From the NCBI GenBank assembly GCA_946414825.1, contig CAMKQB010000015.1, positions 1 through 36,903 on the forward strand: a DNA stretch of 36,903 nt, read 5' to 3'. This DNA is from an uncultured Lachnospiraceae bacterium (lineage in GTDB: Bacteria > Bacillota > Clostridia > Lachnospirales > Lachnospiraceae). Below the pieces are notes generated by a model that had not been told where the DNA came from, made no database searches, and saw nothing but the letters and a program-made list of their open reading frames with translations. Positions 15,721-24,909 of the stretch are shown here, one piece after another; positions within the stretch are counted from its first letter, which is position 1, and every line of letters begins with the position of its first letter. Both the position numbers and the translations under genes were made by a program.

Positions 15721-15822
15721 TTTGACTCCTGCTACTTTGTAACTCAATTCATACTAAAAAGAAAAAACCGCAGATAATATCCTTCATAATATCATATTTT
15801 ATGGAACAAATGGAGTACAAAA

Positions 15823-15831
15823 TGTTATAAT
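15823..15831 (+). promoter_or_regulatory. Extended -10 promoter of galK
   Basis: TGTTATAAT is an extended -10 element (TGn-TATAAT) 65 bases before galK. The -35 region (TGGAAC, 15802-15807) is poor, as expected for an extended -10 promoter. I see no clear operator. Confidence 0.5.
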
Positions 15832-15895
15832 ACAAATATCTCCTTGGGGTACTTTTATAAGGGGAAATACTAGGTGAGAAGGGGATACAAACTTA

Positions 15896-17182
15896 ATGAA
15901 AACTAATGAACTGATTAATTATATCAGAGATGGTAAGCTGGATCAGCGACTCTCTGATATATATCTTGACAATTTGAAGATGGACTATCAAAGATCCAGA
16001 TACATTGATGCTATCGCGAAGTATAGTGAAATCTATGGCGAGGACTCCGCAGATGTAGAGATTTACAGTGCTCCCGGTCGAACAGAGGTAGGCGGAAATC
16101 ATACTGATCATCAGCATGGACAGGTACTCGCCGCTTCTATAAATGATGATGCGATAGCTATCGTTTCTAAAAATAGTTCCGACACAGTAAATGTCAAATC
16201 CGAAGGCTATGATATGATTACTATTTCACTTAGTGATATAGCTAAGAGAGACGACGAGGAAGGAACTACTCTTGCCCTGATCAAGGGCGTTCTTGCAAGC
16301 TTCAAGGATAGAGGCTACACGATTGGCGGCTTTAATGCTTACATCACCAGCGATGTTTTGGGAGGCTCAGGGCTCTCTTCCTCTGCTGCCTTTGAGACTA
16401 TTATCGGAAATGTTATTTCAGGGCTTTATAACGATATGAAGGTGGATGCTGTTGAGATTGCTATTATCGGCCAGTATGCTGAGAGCGCCTACTTTGGTAA
16501 GCCTTGCGGTCTGATGGATCAGATGGCATGTTCCGTTGGAAGCCTGTGTCATATAGATTTTAAAGACCCTAAGAACCCTATAATAGAGCCAATTGTGGTG
16601 GATCTGGATGAGGTCGGTTATTCTCTATGCATAACAGATACAAAGGGAAGTCACGCTGATCTTACTCCTGACTACGCTGCTGTACCTGCTGAAATGAAAG
16701 CTGTTGCAGCATTCTTTGGTAAGGATGTACTGATAGAGGTTTCCGAGGATGAGGTTGTGGCACATATACCTGAGCTTCGGGAAAAGCTGGGGGACAGAGG
16801 CGTTCTGAGAGCACTGCATTTCTACGAGGAAAATAAACGCGTGGAAAAGGAAGTAGCCGCACTAAGGTCTAAAGACTTCTCTTCTTTCCTTGCAAATGTT
16901 AAGGCTTCTGGGGACTCGTCATTTAAGTTCCTTCAGAATGTTTATACAAGTCACGATGTACAGCATCAGAATGTATCAATTGCACTTTGTGTAAGCGAGA
17001 AGGTTCTTGGCGCAGACGGAGGCGTTGCCAGAGTTCACGGAGGTGGTTTTGCCGGAACTATACAGGCCTTTGTCAAGAACGATAAGGTTGCCGAATATAA
17101 GGCCGCACTTGATAAAGTATTCGGAGACGGTGCCTGCAATGTGCTGAAGATAAGGAAATATGGCGGAATTCAGGTTGTATGA
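15896..17182 (+). CDS. galK: Galactokinase
   Basis: This 428-residue GHMP kinase phosphorylates galactose at C1 with ATP, the first Leloir step. The sugar-binding signature GRTEVGGNHTDHQHG is at 61-75, the ATP loop LGGSGLSSSAAFE at 155-167, the catalytic Asp208 in GLMDQM, and GGGFAGT at 382-388. The N-terminus is about 35 residues longer than in E. coli GalK, with a helical extension before the usual start. galT follows 70 bases downstream on the same strand. Confidence 0.95.
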   Translation: MKTNELINYIRDGKLDQRLSDIYLDNLKMDYQRSRYIDAIAKYSEIYGEDSADVEIYSAPGRTEVGGNHTDHQHGQVLAASINDDAIAIVSKNSSDTVNVKSEGYDMITISLSDIAKRDDEEGTTLALIKGVLASFKDRGYTIGGFNAYITSDVLGGSGLSSSAAFETIIGNVISGLYNDMKVDAVEIAIIGQYAESAYFGKPCGLMDQMACSVGSLCHIDFKDPKNPIIEPIVVDLDEVGYSLCITDTKGSHADLTPDYAAVPAEMKAVAAFFGKDVLIEVSEDEVVAHIPELREKLGDRGVLRALHFYEENKRVEKEVAALRSKDFSSFLANVKASGDSSFKFLQNVYTSHDVQHQNVSIALCVSEKVLGADGGVARVHGGGFAGTIQAFVKNDKVAEYKAALDKVFGDGACNVLKIRKYGGIQVV

Positions 17183-17252
17183 TATTTGCAGTTGATTAAT
17201 AGCTTAGAAGGATAAGGGATTACTATAATTTAAAATACGAGAGGATAAATAT

Positions 17253-18809
17253 ATGTCGAATATAAACCAGCTCATAAATGAATTAGTAAGTTATGGAATC
17301 ACAAGCGGCCTTGTCTCTGAAGATGACAAGGTCTATACAATAAATAAATTAATAGAGTTTTTTAAGGTGGAGGAATATTCACTACCAACTGATATAATGG
17401 ATAGCTCAGATCCCCGAGAGCTACATTCAATTCTTGAGGATATGACTGAATACGCCATCCAAAATGGGCTCCTTGAAAAGGATACTATCACTTACAGGGA
17501 CCTCTATGATACAGCAATAATGGGGCTTCTTACACCTCCGCCATCGGTGGTAAGAAATAAGTTTAAGGAGCTTTATGAAAGTGGTAAAGATGGGGCTAAG
17601 AAAGCAACTGACTTCTATTACAACTTTAGTAAAGCAACAAACTATATCCGTACAGACCGTATCGCAAAGGACGAGAAATGGACCACCTCTACTGAATTTG
17701 GAGATATCGATATAACTATCAATCTATCCAAACCTGAGAAGGATCCGCGTGATATCGCCGCAGCCGGTAAAGCAAAGAAGTCAGGTTATCCAGCTTGTCT
17801 TCTATGCAGAGAGAATGAAGGCTATGCAGGACATTTCTCTCATCCTGCCAGACAGAATCACAGAATAATCCCCATTACACTAGATGGTGACCAGTACTAT
17901 CTGCAGTACAGCCCTTATGTTTATTACAACGAGCACTGCATCATATTCAATGAGAAACATATTCCAATGGCGATAAATCGCTCGACTATGAAGAAGCTGC
18001 TAAGCTTTGTGGAGTTGTTTCCGCATTATACAGCGGGTTCAAATGCTGACCTGCCGATTGTTGGTGGTTCTATTCTGTCCCACGACCACTTCCAGGGCGG
18101 CGGATATGAATTCCCAATGGTCAGAGCGCCTTTCGAGGAAAGCTTCACAGTTTCCGGTTTTGAGGATATTTACAGTGGAATAATCAAATGGCCTATGTCG
18201 ACGATTCGTCTTCAGGGTAAGGATATTGATAGAATCGTAGAGCTGGCGGATAAGATACTTACCAGTTGGAGAGGTTATACCGATGAGGGGGCATTTATCT
18301 TCGCTGAGACTGATGGAGTGCCTCATAATACTATCACTCCTATCGCGAGAATGAGGAAGGCCGGAGATGCTAATAATCAGCTGGATGCAGAGCACGACGT
18401 GTACGAGCTGGATCTTGTTCTGAGAAACAATATCACTACGGAAGAGCATCCACTGGGGGTTTATCATCCACACGCTGAATATCATCATATCAAGAAAGAA
18501 AATATCGGACTGATAGAAGTAATGGGACTTGCGGTTCTACCCGCTAGACTTAAGAAGGAAATGGCTCTTCTAGAGGAAGCCATTAGAGAAGGCAGGGATT
18601 TATATGCCGACGAAGCACTCCAAAGTCATGCCAAGTGGGCAACGGATTTTCTTCCTAAGTATGGAGACAAGGTCGAGTCTGATTTACACAAAATAATACA
18701 GGATGAGATAGGTTTTGTCTTTTCCGGTGTTCTCGAGGATGCCGGTGTCTTCAAAAGAAATGACGAAGGAAAAGCGGGCTTTAATAGATTCCTTGATTCT
18801 ATCAGGTAA
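17253..18809 (+). CDS. galT: Class II UDP-glucose-hexose-1-phosphate uridylyltransferase
   Basis: This 518-residue enzyme exchanges galactose-1-phosphate for glucose-1-phosphate on UDP. The length and motifs place it in the class II (GalT2) family of Firmicutes, not the short E. coli type: CLLCRENEGYAGH, YSPYVYYNEHCIIF, GGSILSHDHFQGGGYEFPM and ETDGVPHNTITPIARMR. A ribosome site AGAGGA precedes the ATG. It is the second gene of the galactose operon. No galE, galM or transporter gene is in the window. Confidence 0.95.
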   Translation: MSNINQLINELVSYGITSGLVSEDDKVYTINKLIEFFKVEEYSLPTDIMDSSDPRELHSILEDMTEYAIQNGLLEKDTITYRDLYDTAIMGLLTPPPSVVRNKFKELYESGKDGAKKATDFYYNFSKATNYIRTDRIAKDEKWTTSTEFGDIDITINLSKPEKDPRDIAAAGKAKKSGYPACLLCRENEGYAGHFSHPARQNHRIIPITLDGDQYYLQYSPYVYYNEHCIIFNEKHIPMAINRSTMKKLLSFVELFPHYTAGSNADLPIVGGSILSHDHFQGGGYEFPMVRAPFEESFTVSGFEDIYSGIIKWPMSTIRLQGKDIDRIVELADKILTSWRGYTDEGAFIFAETDGVPHNTITPIARMRKAGDANNQLDAEHDVYELDLVLRNNITTEEHPLGVYHPHAEYHHIKKENIGLIEVMGLAVLPARLKKEMALLEEAIREGRDLYADEALQSHAKWATDFLPKYGDKVESDLHKIIQDEIGFVFSGVLEDAGVFKRNDEGKAGFNRFLDSIR

Positions 18810-18830
18810 TTAAAGATGCTATAACGTAAA

Positions 18831-18866
18831 TAAGTCAATGAACCACTGTTCATTGACTTATTTTTT
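18831..18866 (+). terminator. Terminator of the galKT operon
   Basis: A perfect 13-bp stem (TAAGTCAATGAAC/GTTCATTGACTTA) with a four-base loop is followed by six T residues on the plus strand. It lies 21 bases after the galT stop. Confidence 0.9.
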
Positions 18867-18901
18867 ATATAATATATACCTCTCTCCAAACAGAATTAGG
18901 T

Positions 18902-19609
18902 TTATTCTGTCTCATTATTGCCTGCAGATACATTTAGCTCTACCGGATCCCAGCCATAGTCCTGATACTTTGTTGCCGGAACGCTATGTGAGGATACATA
19001 CTCTTCTATAAACTCTTTTCTCTTGTCATTCTTGAGTTTATCGTTGCTGTAAACCTCCATGAAAGCATCATATCTCTCGCCGAAGATTTCCTTTGCAGAG
19101 GAGTCGAAATTGCTTCCATCATCAACTGGATCAAAGTGATCAACTGTATATCCTATACCAGCGTCAGTTTTTTTGATGTGCATGCATCCTGGATAAGAAC
19201 CACCCGCCTGTGTCTCAAGAGTATCTCCAACTAAATTGTATGTGTAATACTCAAACTCGCCCCAGACCTTGATATCGTTTGGATCTGACTCATCGCGGCT
19301 TACTTCGATAACTACTGGGAGACCAACATTTGCGGTTTCATAACCCTTTGCAAGCTCATCACAGATAAAGAATGTGATTGCATTTTCGATCATGTCATCG
19401 CCTGTGTATGTGTACTCACCGTACTTCCACTCTGCATCTGACCCAGAAGCATCGGCCTCAGTGGTCTCAACCACTTCCTCTTCTTCTGCCTCAGTAACTA
19501 CCTCAGTAGTAACCTCTGCTGCGGTTGTAGCTTCTTCCTTAGCTCCACAACCTGTAATTAGCGAAAAAACTAAAACCATTGATAAAACAACTACACTCTT
19601 CTTTTTCAT
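18902..19609 (-). CDS. Hypothetical lipoprotein
   Basis: This 235-residue protein has a lipoprotein signal with lipobox LITGC (Cys21), followed by a Glu/Thr/Val-rich spacer (TTAAEVTTEVVTEAEEEEVVE) and a globular domain from about 57 (EWKYGEYTYTGDDMIENAITFFICDELAKGY). The C-terminal half is rich in Tyr, Asp and Lys. I do not recognise the domain; no catalytic motif is seen. It is expected to sit on the outer face of the cell membrane. It is the last gene of a same-strand run and lies 20 bases after the EamA transporter gene. Confidence 0.75.
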   Translation of the reverse strand: MKKKSVVVLSMVLVFSLITGCGAKEEATTAAEVTTEVVTEAEEEEVVETTEADASGSDAEWKYGEYTYTGDDMIENAITFFICDELAKGYETANVGLPVVIEVSRDESDPNDIKVWGEFEYYTYNLVGDTLETQAGGSYPGCMHIKKTDAGIGYTVDHFDPVDDGSNFDSSAKEIFGERYDAFMEVYSNDKLKNDKRKEFIEEYVSSHSVPATKYQDYGWDPVELNVSAGNNETE

Positions 19610-19629
19610 TTTTTCATCGTCTCTTTTCT

Positions 19630-20580
19630 TTAATATTTTTTTACTTCTTTATTACTACAAGACTGAGTATAAAACCATCTGCGCAACAAAAGAGCAACAC
19701 TTATATCAAGATTACTGACTACAATTCCAGCCAGCACTAAAATGATTCCAATCAGCATACTCAGGGACATTTTCTCATGGAACCACAGGATTCCTATGAA
19801 GGACGCCATGACTGGCTCAATGGAGGCAATGATTGATGCTTGTCCATTCTCCACTGACTTTAGACCGATAGTGTAGGTCAGATATGGAACTATCGTTGAA
19901 ACAAGCGCAAAAATAATCACCAGAACAACGCTCTTCCACGAGCCACCTACTACTGCCGCTATCTTGAATGGTCTGACAGCAAATGCTGTTGCAAATGTAG
20001 CAAAGAGAAAAGTGTAAAAGCTTATAGTGTAAGAACCGTAACCGCGCTCCAGGGCATATCTTCCGAAGATAGAATAAAGCGCATAGCCGAGGCCGGCACC
20101 CAGTCCGATCAGGAGCATTTTAAGAGTCATTCTTTCAGTGCTTTTAAAAACTCCCGTTACGAACATTAATCCAACAAATGAAAGAAGGAGCGCCAACACT
20201 TTAGCTTTGGTCAGCTTCTCTTTAAAGAGAAATGCTGATAAGAGCATAACAAAAGCAGGCGCTGTATAAAGAAGTATCGCCGCTACAGAAAGCGGCGCGA
20301 TTGTAATCTCTTTGAAATAACACATATTAAAGAACACAATGCTGAGTAAACCTGTTCCCAGGAAACACCATAGATCCTTTAGTTTAATTTTAAAGAGGCT
20401 TCTATCTCTTACAAGAAGTAGTATTGCCATAAAAAATGTTGTAAGCGAAGCACGTATAAAAACTATATCCCATGAAGTCAGCCCCTTCGCATTAAGAGGT
20501 CTGACAAAGAGTCCCATGCATCCCCAAAGGATACCCGAGAGAAGAATTAAAAGACCAGCTATGAGTTTCTTCTTGTTCAT
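19630..20580 (-). CDS. EamA-family (DMT superfamily) transporter
   Basis: This 316-residue protein has about ten membrane helices arranged as two EamA repeats. WGCMGLFVRPLNAKGLTSWDIVFIRASL is typical of the first repeat; EPVMASFIGILWFHEKMSLSMLIGIILVLAGIVV is the classic end of the second. Such proteins export or exchange amino acids or other small metabolites; the substrate cannot be read from sequence. The WYL regulator gene lies 31 bases upstream and may control it. Confidence 0.88.
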   Translation of the reverse strand: MNKKKLIAGLLILLSGILWGCMGLFVRPLNAKGLTSWDIVFIRASLTTFFMAILLLVRDRSLFKIKLKDLWCFLGTGLLSIVFFNMCYFKEITIAPLSVAAILLYTAPAFVMLLSAFLFKEKLTKAKVLALLLSFVGLMFVTGVFKSTERMTLKMLLIGLGAGLGYALYSIFGRYALERGYGSYTISFYTFLFATFATAFAVRPFKIAAVVGGSWKSVVLVIIFALVSTIVPYLTYTIGLKSVENGQASIIASIEPVMASFIGILWFHEKMSLSMLIGIILVLAGIVVSNLDISVALLLRRWFYTQSCSNKEVKKY

Positions 20581-20611
20581 TATTATTTCCTTCGTGTTTC
20601 TAAAGCTAAAA

Positions 20612-21592
20612 CTAAGCAGTGTATTCCCTGGAAAGTAAGGATTTCATTGCATCTATTACATTATCCGGACTAATTATCTTTACCTTACCTTCAAGTGCAA
20701 TAATCCAGGAGAGAAACTGACTACTTACTGCAACACTAACTCGAACTATGAAATGATCATCATCATCCTTCATAAACTTTACATCTTTACCAAACTGGTC
20801 GATGATAACATTTGACATTTCATTTTCACACTTGAGAGTTACAGTTTCAACCTTGCCGCCGTACATGCGGAAATATTGCTCGTTGTACTTAGCTCTATCC
20901 TGCTTATTGAATTCAGTTTTCCCTTTTCGTTTTATGTCAACCACGAAAACATCTCGCATCTTGTCCACTCGGTAGTGACGAATCTCTTTTCGTTCATGAT
21001 CATAGGCTATCAAGTAGTATCTCTCATCATCGAAATGGAGCGCCCATGGGCTGACTTCGTAATATTCACCATTGCGGCGGAATTCCTCTTCTCCTTTAAG
21101 GTTCCAGCTGAAATATTTGAACTTTATTGCCTTATCGTCTCCAATAGCCGTATGGATAGCATCAATTGTATAGTAAATGCTCTCGTTCATGCTTTTGACA
21201 CGACCCACCACCTTGACCTCACGATTCAGCAGCTTACTGTCGTAGGTAGATACATTTTTCTCAAGCTTAGTTATGAGCTCCTTGGTTTTCTTCTCGGTTA
21301 TGAACTTCGAGGACTGGATGGCATCAACTAATATCTTAAGCTCTGCTATCTCGAAGTCTCTGCTACCACAGCGATAAAGGGTTCTGAAGCCCTCCTGTTC
21401 CTTGACGATTTCTATTCCGAAGTCGTCAAGAGCCGCAAGGTCATCATATATACTTTTACGGTGCGCCTCTATGTCGTACTTTGCAAGTTCAGCGATGATC
21501 TGCGGCATCGTTAGACCGTGTGTATCATCCGTCTGTTCCTGCATTATTTTAGCCAGATATAACAGTTTTAATTTTTGATTTCTACCCCTCAT
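20612..21592 (-). CDS. WYL-domain transcriptional regulator
   Basis: This 326-residue regulator has an N-terminal winged helix (about 5-65; LTMPQIIAELAKYDIEAHRKSIYDDLAALDDFGI) and a WYL ligand-sensing domain (about 140-225; YYEVSPWALHFDDERYYLIAYDHERKEIRHYRVDKM). A C-terminal extension domain follows. WYL proteins sense nucleic acid or nucleotide ligands in some systems, including defence and DNA damage, but this branch is a generic regulator found beside metabolic genes. There are no defence genes nearby. The EamA gene downstream is the most likely target or operon mate. Confidence 0.88.
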   Translation of the reverse strand: MRGRNQKLKLLYLAKIMQEQTDDTHGLTMPQIIAELAKYDIEAHRKSIYDDLAALDDFGIEIVKEQEGFRTLYRCGSRDFEIAELKILVDAIQSSKFITEKKTKELITKLEKNVSTYDSKLLNREVKVVGRVKSMNESIYYTIDAIHTAIGDDKAIKFKYFSWNLKGEEEFRRNGEYYEVSPWALHFDDERYYLIAYDHERKEIRHYRVDKMRDVFVVDIKRKGKTEFNKQDRAKYNEQYFRMYGGKVETVTLKCENEMSNVIIDQFGKDVKFMKDDDDHFIVRVSVAVSSQFLSWIIALEGKVKIISPDNVIDAMKSLLSREYTA

Positions 21593-21638
21593 AGTAACTA
21601 CCTCTTTAATATCTAAGTTGTACTATTCTTATGCTTAT

Positions 21639-22259
21639 TTAATCTTCATCATATGGCATAGTTCCACCTTCGTAAACCTTGCGACCGTCTCTTTCAACCT
21701 CAATATACTGAATTCCGACGCAATCCTCATTCCAGTATTTATAGGTGTATTCAACTTCTATTTTGTAATCACCATCAGAGCTTTCCTCCGGTTTTATTAT
21801 AACACCTGCAAAAGCATCGCCATTTGTAACATGGAAGGTATTTGTTCTGACCTTTACATCAGTAGCATCCGTGCCAAGGCTTTCGAATATCTGTTCTGCG
21901 TCCTCCTTTGTCAGAGGATCCCCTTTGATACTCTTCCTGGCAAAAAGGTCTGAGAGCTGAGCCGGATCATTTGACTCAAAAGCCTTCTCAATATTATTGT
22001 TGAAGGTCGTAACCTCCTCAGAAGACATTTCATCCCCTACTGTTACCTTCAGGATACCGAAAATCATAGCTACAAAGAATAGACAAAGAGAGAAAATGAT
22101 ACAGATTATGCCGATTACTACTTTAGCTGCACTCACATTTCCATCCTTTTTTTTCTTAATTGCTGCAGAAATTATCAGCAGGATTCCACTTATCAGTGCG
22201 GCAACCCCGAGCAGTGCCGATACTATTACTACTATTTTCATTATTCCACTTGCATCCAT
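21639..22259 (-). CDS. Hypothetical membrane protein
   Basis: This 206-residue protein has two N-terminal membrane helices (about 7-33 and 44-72) joined by a Lys-rich cytoplasmic loop, then an extracellular domain (about 75-206). The extracellular part (FNNNIEKAFESNDPAQLSDLF onward) looks like a small helix-plus-sheet fold, faintly like DUF5104/NTF2-like lipoproteins of Clostridia, but I cannot assign it. It follows the TIGR01440 gene by 61 bases. The ATG has AGGA seven bases upstream. Confidence 0.7.
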   Translation of the reverse strand: MDASGIMKIVVIVSALLGVAALISGILLIISAAIKKKKDGNVSAAKVVIGIICIIFSLCLFFVAMIFGILKVTVGDEMSSEEVTTFNNNIEKAFESNDPAQLSDLFARKSIKGDPLTKEDAEQIFESLGTDATDVKVRTNTFHVTNGDAFAGVIIKPEESSDGDYKIEVEYTYKYWNEDCVGIQYIEVERDGRKVYEGGTMPYDED

Positions 22260-22320
22260 AATTCTATCCTTTCACATGTTATTTAATTAATGCTTTATTC
22301 CAATACTATTGTTTTGAGTT

Positions 22321-22887
22321 CTATTCCAATTCAGGATTATAAACCGCTCTTTCGCCGCCAACATATTTAGGACGACGTCTGGCAGCAAGGACAAATGCCT
22401 TACCAATCTTTCTATTATCAAGTCTGATTGGTACAACAACCGGGTGCACATGCATTCCGATCATGACACCTCCGATGTCAAGTCCCGCTGATGCCCTCTG
22501 ATTGATGCTCTCAACTACAACTGGTTCTGCAAGACTTGAATAATGCTTTACCGCAAATGCTCCTCCAGCATGTGGCATTGGTATAACATTTACCTCTTCA
22601 AATCCGAACTTTTCAGCAACACTTCTGTCACAAACGATGGCGCGGTTCAGATGCTCGCAACACTGAACTACCAGGTGGATATTTTTCTCCTTCAGCTTGC
22701 TTGATATCACGCTGTAAACCGTATCAACTACTTCATTTGTTTCGCCGTCCTTAGATGTCCCCATCAGGTTTCCAATTATTTCACTAGACGAGCAGCCAAC
22801 CACGAAGATTTCACCTGCCTTGATTTTCGATTTTACAAGGATTTCATCAATTAATGCTTCTGTTTCCTGTTTTATCATTTCGTCCAT
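22321..22887 (-). CDS. TIGR01440/UPF0340 (YwlG-like) protein
   Basis: This 188-residue cytoplasmic protein matches the YwlG/UPF0340 family: FVVGCSSSEIIGNLMGT near the N-terminus, VVQCCEHLNRAIVCDRSVAEKFGFEEVNVIPMPHAGGAFAVKHY in the middle, and RASAGLDIGGVMIGMHVHPVVVPIRL near the end. The family is widespread in Firmicutes, often near ribose-5-phosphate isomerase B or glyA genes, and its function is unknown. Neither neighbour is present here. Confidence 0.92.
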   Translation of the reverse strand: MDEMIKQETEALIDEILVKSKIKAGEIFVVGCSSSEIIGNLMGTSKDGETNEVVDTVYSVISSKLKEKNIHLVVQCCEHLNRAIVCDRSVAEKFGFEEVNVIPMPHAGGAFAVKHYSSLAEPVVVESINQRASAGLDIGGVMIGMHVHPVVVPIRLDNRKIGKAFVLAARRRPKYVGGERAVYNPELE

Positions 22888-22976
22888 TTATTTATCCTTT
22901 CATATTAGTTCCTTCAAATCACACGAATGATCATTGACATTATAACATAATATGATAAAAACATCGGAGGAATTAT

Positions 22977-23015
22977 AAAAGCGCAACATAAAACTAAATG
23001 TAGTTTTTGCTGCGC
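22977..23015 (-). terminator. Terminator downstream of the DUF3737 gene
   Basis: An imperfect stem pairs 22981-22996 (GCGCAACATAAAACTA) with 23001-23015 (TAGTTTTTGCTGCGC). On the minus strand it ends in GCGC followed by TTTTATAATT. It lies just beyond the DUF3737 stop codon. Confidence 0.75.
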
Positions 23016-23021
23016 TTATTA

Positions 23022-23873
23022 TTAATTGTTCACAATAACTTCACAAAAGTTGTCAGAGGAACCGTCCCCACTGGCATCATTTATGATTTCCTGAACGGAA
23101 TTTACGCGGATGGTGCCGGACTTTGGATTCTTAATGCTTATGACGTCGCCAAGGATAGTGGCATCGACATCTGATTTTTCAAAGGCAAGGTCGGCATCCT
23201 GCATCCTGCAATCAATTAGTTTTAGGTTTTTGCAATAGCATAGAGGCTGAGTTCCGATAATCAGGCAATTCTCGAAGGTCACATTCTCACAGTACCACGC
23301 CAGGTACTCGCCCTTAACTACACTATCCTTTACCACCACATTCTTTGCATGCCAGAAGGCATCCTTGGTGTCGAACCTACAATTAACAAATTCGGAATCC
23401 TCGATATATTGAAAGGAGTATTTCCCCTTCATCTCAACATTTTCGAAGCGAAGGTTATCTGACCTCATCATGAAATATTCGCTTTCAGCCCTGGATCCAG
23501 TCATGGTTATGTTATGTACTGACCAGCCAAACTCGGGGGACACTATATCTGAATCCCTGATTATAACATCAGAGCACTCTCTGAGAGCTTTGATTCCGTG
23601 GAACTTAGTGTTCTCAACCTCTATATCCGTCGAATACCAAAGTGCCGCCCTACAGAGTTCCGTCATCTCACTGTTTTTTATCCGAACCTTCGTATCATGC
23701 CAGAAGGGATACCTAAGATTGAAGTATGAATCAACAACTTCAATATTTGAGCTTTCCTTCATCGCACTCTCTCCGTCGGCTGGACCGTCGAAGGTGCATT
23801 TTTCTAAGTAAATATCCTTGCTGCCGTATAGCGCCCTTTCCTCATCAAATGTTTTACTTATTATTTTTACCAT
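23022..23873 (-). CDS. DUF3737 family protein
   Basis: This 283-residue protein is made of short repeats of a beta-helix type (ENTKFHGIKALRECSDVIIRDSDI, ENVTFENCLIIGTQPLCYCKNLKLIDC), diagnostic of DUF3737. The family is common in gut anaerobes and lactobacilli; the function is unknown and there is no signal peptide. The last 17 residues (about 267-283, ASGDGSSDNFCEVIVNN) are encoded mostly by a dispersed palindromic element (23042-23074), so the natural end was probably replaced or extended by that element. The gene starts 10 bases after the alpha/beta hydrolase stop. Confidence 0.85.
   Translation of the reverse strand: MVKIISKTFDEERALYGSKDIYLEKCTFDGPADGESAMKESSNIEVVDSYFNLRYPFWHDTKVRIKNSEMTELCRAALWYSTDIEVENTKFHGIKALRECSDVIIRDSDIVSPEFGWSVHNITMTGSRAESEYFMMRSDNLRFENVEMKGKYSFQYIEDSEFVNCRFDTKDAFWHAKNVVVKDSVVKGEYLAWYCENVTFENCLIIGTQPLCYCKNLKLIDCRMQDADLAFEKSDVDATILGDVISIKNPKSGTIRVNSVQEIINDASGDGSSDNFCEVIVNN
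23042..23074 (-). repeat. Dispersed palindromic element, copy A
   Basis: On the minus strand this reads CCAGTGGGGACGGTTCCTCT followed by GACAACTTTTGTG. It matches copy B over its whole length with a few changes, but the inner palindrome is degraded (GGTTCCTC instead of TGTCCCCG). It lies in frame inside the last codons of the DUF3737 gene. Confidence 0.75.
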
Positions 23874-23883
23874 CTGGTTTTCC

Positions 23884-24888
23884 TTAATTATTTAAATATT
23901 TATTGTAAAACTCTTCAAGCTTATCAAAAGGAATTACCTTATTCTCTCCGCCATCATATAGATCTGTGTGTACAGCATCAGGAATAATCATTAATTCCTT
24001 ATTACCTGCATACTTACTATCCTTTATCATATCAGCATATGCGTCTTTTGAAAAGTAGCAAGAATGAGCCTTCTCGCCATGAATCAGAAGAACAGCACTC
24101 CTTATCTCATTAGAATACTGGAGTATAGGCTGATTCACAAATGACTCACAACCGATTACATTCCAACCACCATTGGAATTAAGGCTTCTCTCATGATATC
24201 CTCTATCTGTCTTGTAATAATCATAATAGTCCTTTACGAAGAAAGGTGCATCATCTGGAAGCGGATCCACAACTCCACCTCCCAGCTTATATTCTCCCGC
24301 CTTCAGGTCTTCCAGTCTCTGTGCACACTGCGCAGACTTCATCTGATATCTGGCTTCCTCGCTGTCCTCTGAGTCAAAATATCCCTTAGCATTTACTCTT
24401 GTCATATCGTACATAGTTGAAGCAACAGTAGCCTTGATTCTTGTATCCAGTGCCGCTGTATTTATAGCCATTCCGCCCCAGCCACAGATTCCCAGGATTC
24501 CTATTCTGTCAGGATCAACCCTGTCATTTAGCGATAGAAAGTCAACCGCAGCCATAAAGTCCTCTGTATTTATATCAGGAGATGCCATATATCTTACATT
24601 TCCGCCCGACTCACCTGTAAAGGAAGGATCAAAGGCTATTGTAAGGAAGCCTCTCTCAGCCATAGTCTGTGCATATAATCCACTGCACTGCTCCTTAACT
24701 GCTCCAAAGGGACCCGATACAGCAATTGCCGGGAGCTTTCCCTCTGCATTTTTTGGCACATACATATCTGCCGCAAGTGTTATACCATATCTATTTACAA
24801 ATGTTACCTTGCTATGCTCAACCTTTTCACTCTTTGGGAATGTCTTATCCCATTCCTTTACCAGCTTTAGTTCTTCCTTATGTATCAT
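23884..24888 (-). CDS. Alpha/beta hydrolase with probable Cys nucleophile
   Basis: This 334-residue cytoplasmic hydrolase resembles the dienelactone-hydrolase-like group with motif GICxxGG. The strand LPAIAVSGPFGAVKEQ is followed by FDPSFTGESGG, then GILGICGWGGMAINTA, where Cys135 takes the nucleophile position; Trp stands where a small residue is usual. LLIHGEKAHSCYFSKDAYADM and IPDAVHTDLYDGG supply the acid-loop and His regions. The substrate is unknown. AGGAGG precedes the ATG. It lies between the small Cys protein and DUF3737 and is divergent from a LysR regulator, its probable controller. Confidence 0.85.
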   Translation of the reverse strand: MIHKEELKLVKEWDKTFPKSEKVEHSKVTFVNRYGITLAADMYVPKNAEGKLPAIAVSGPFGAVKEQCSGLYAQTMAERGFLTIAFDPSFTGESGGNVRYMASPDINTEDFMAAVDFLSLNDRVDPDRIGILGICGWGGMAINTAALDTRIKATVASTMYDMTRVNAKGYFDSEDSEEARYQMKSAQCAQRLEDLKAGEYKLGGGVVDPLPDDAPFFVKDYYDYYKTDRGYHERSLNSNGGWNVIGCESFVNQPILQYSNEIRSAVLLIHGEKAHSCYFSKDAYADMIKDSKYAGNKELMIIPDAVHTDLYDGGENKVIPFDKLEEFYNKYLNN

Positions 24889-24909
24889 TTTTCGTACCTC
24901 CTAAAATAA

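Noticed and set aside
20612..21592. WYL regulator as a sign of an anti-phage defence island
   Set aside because: The neighbours are an EamA transporter, a lipoprotein and housekeeping-type genes; no nuclease, helicase, toxin or Cas-like gene is present.
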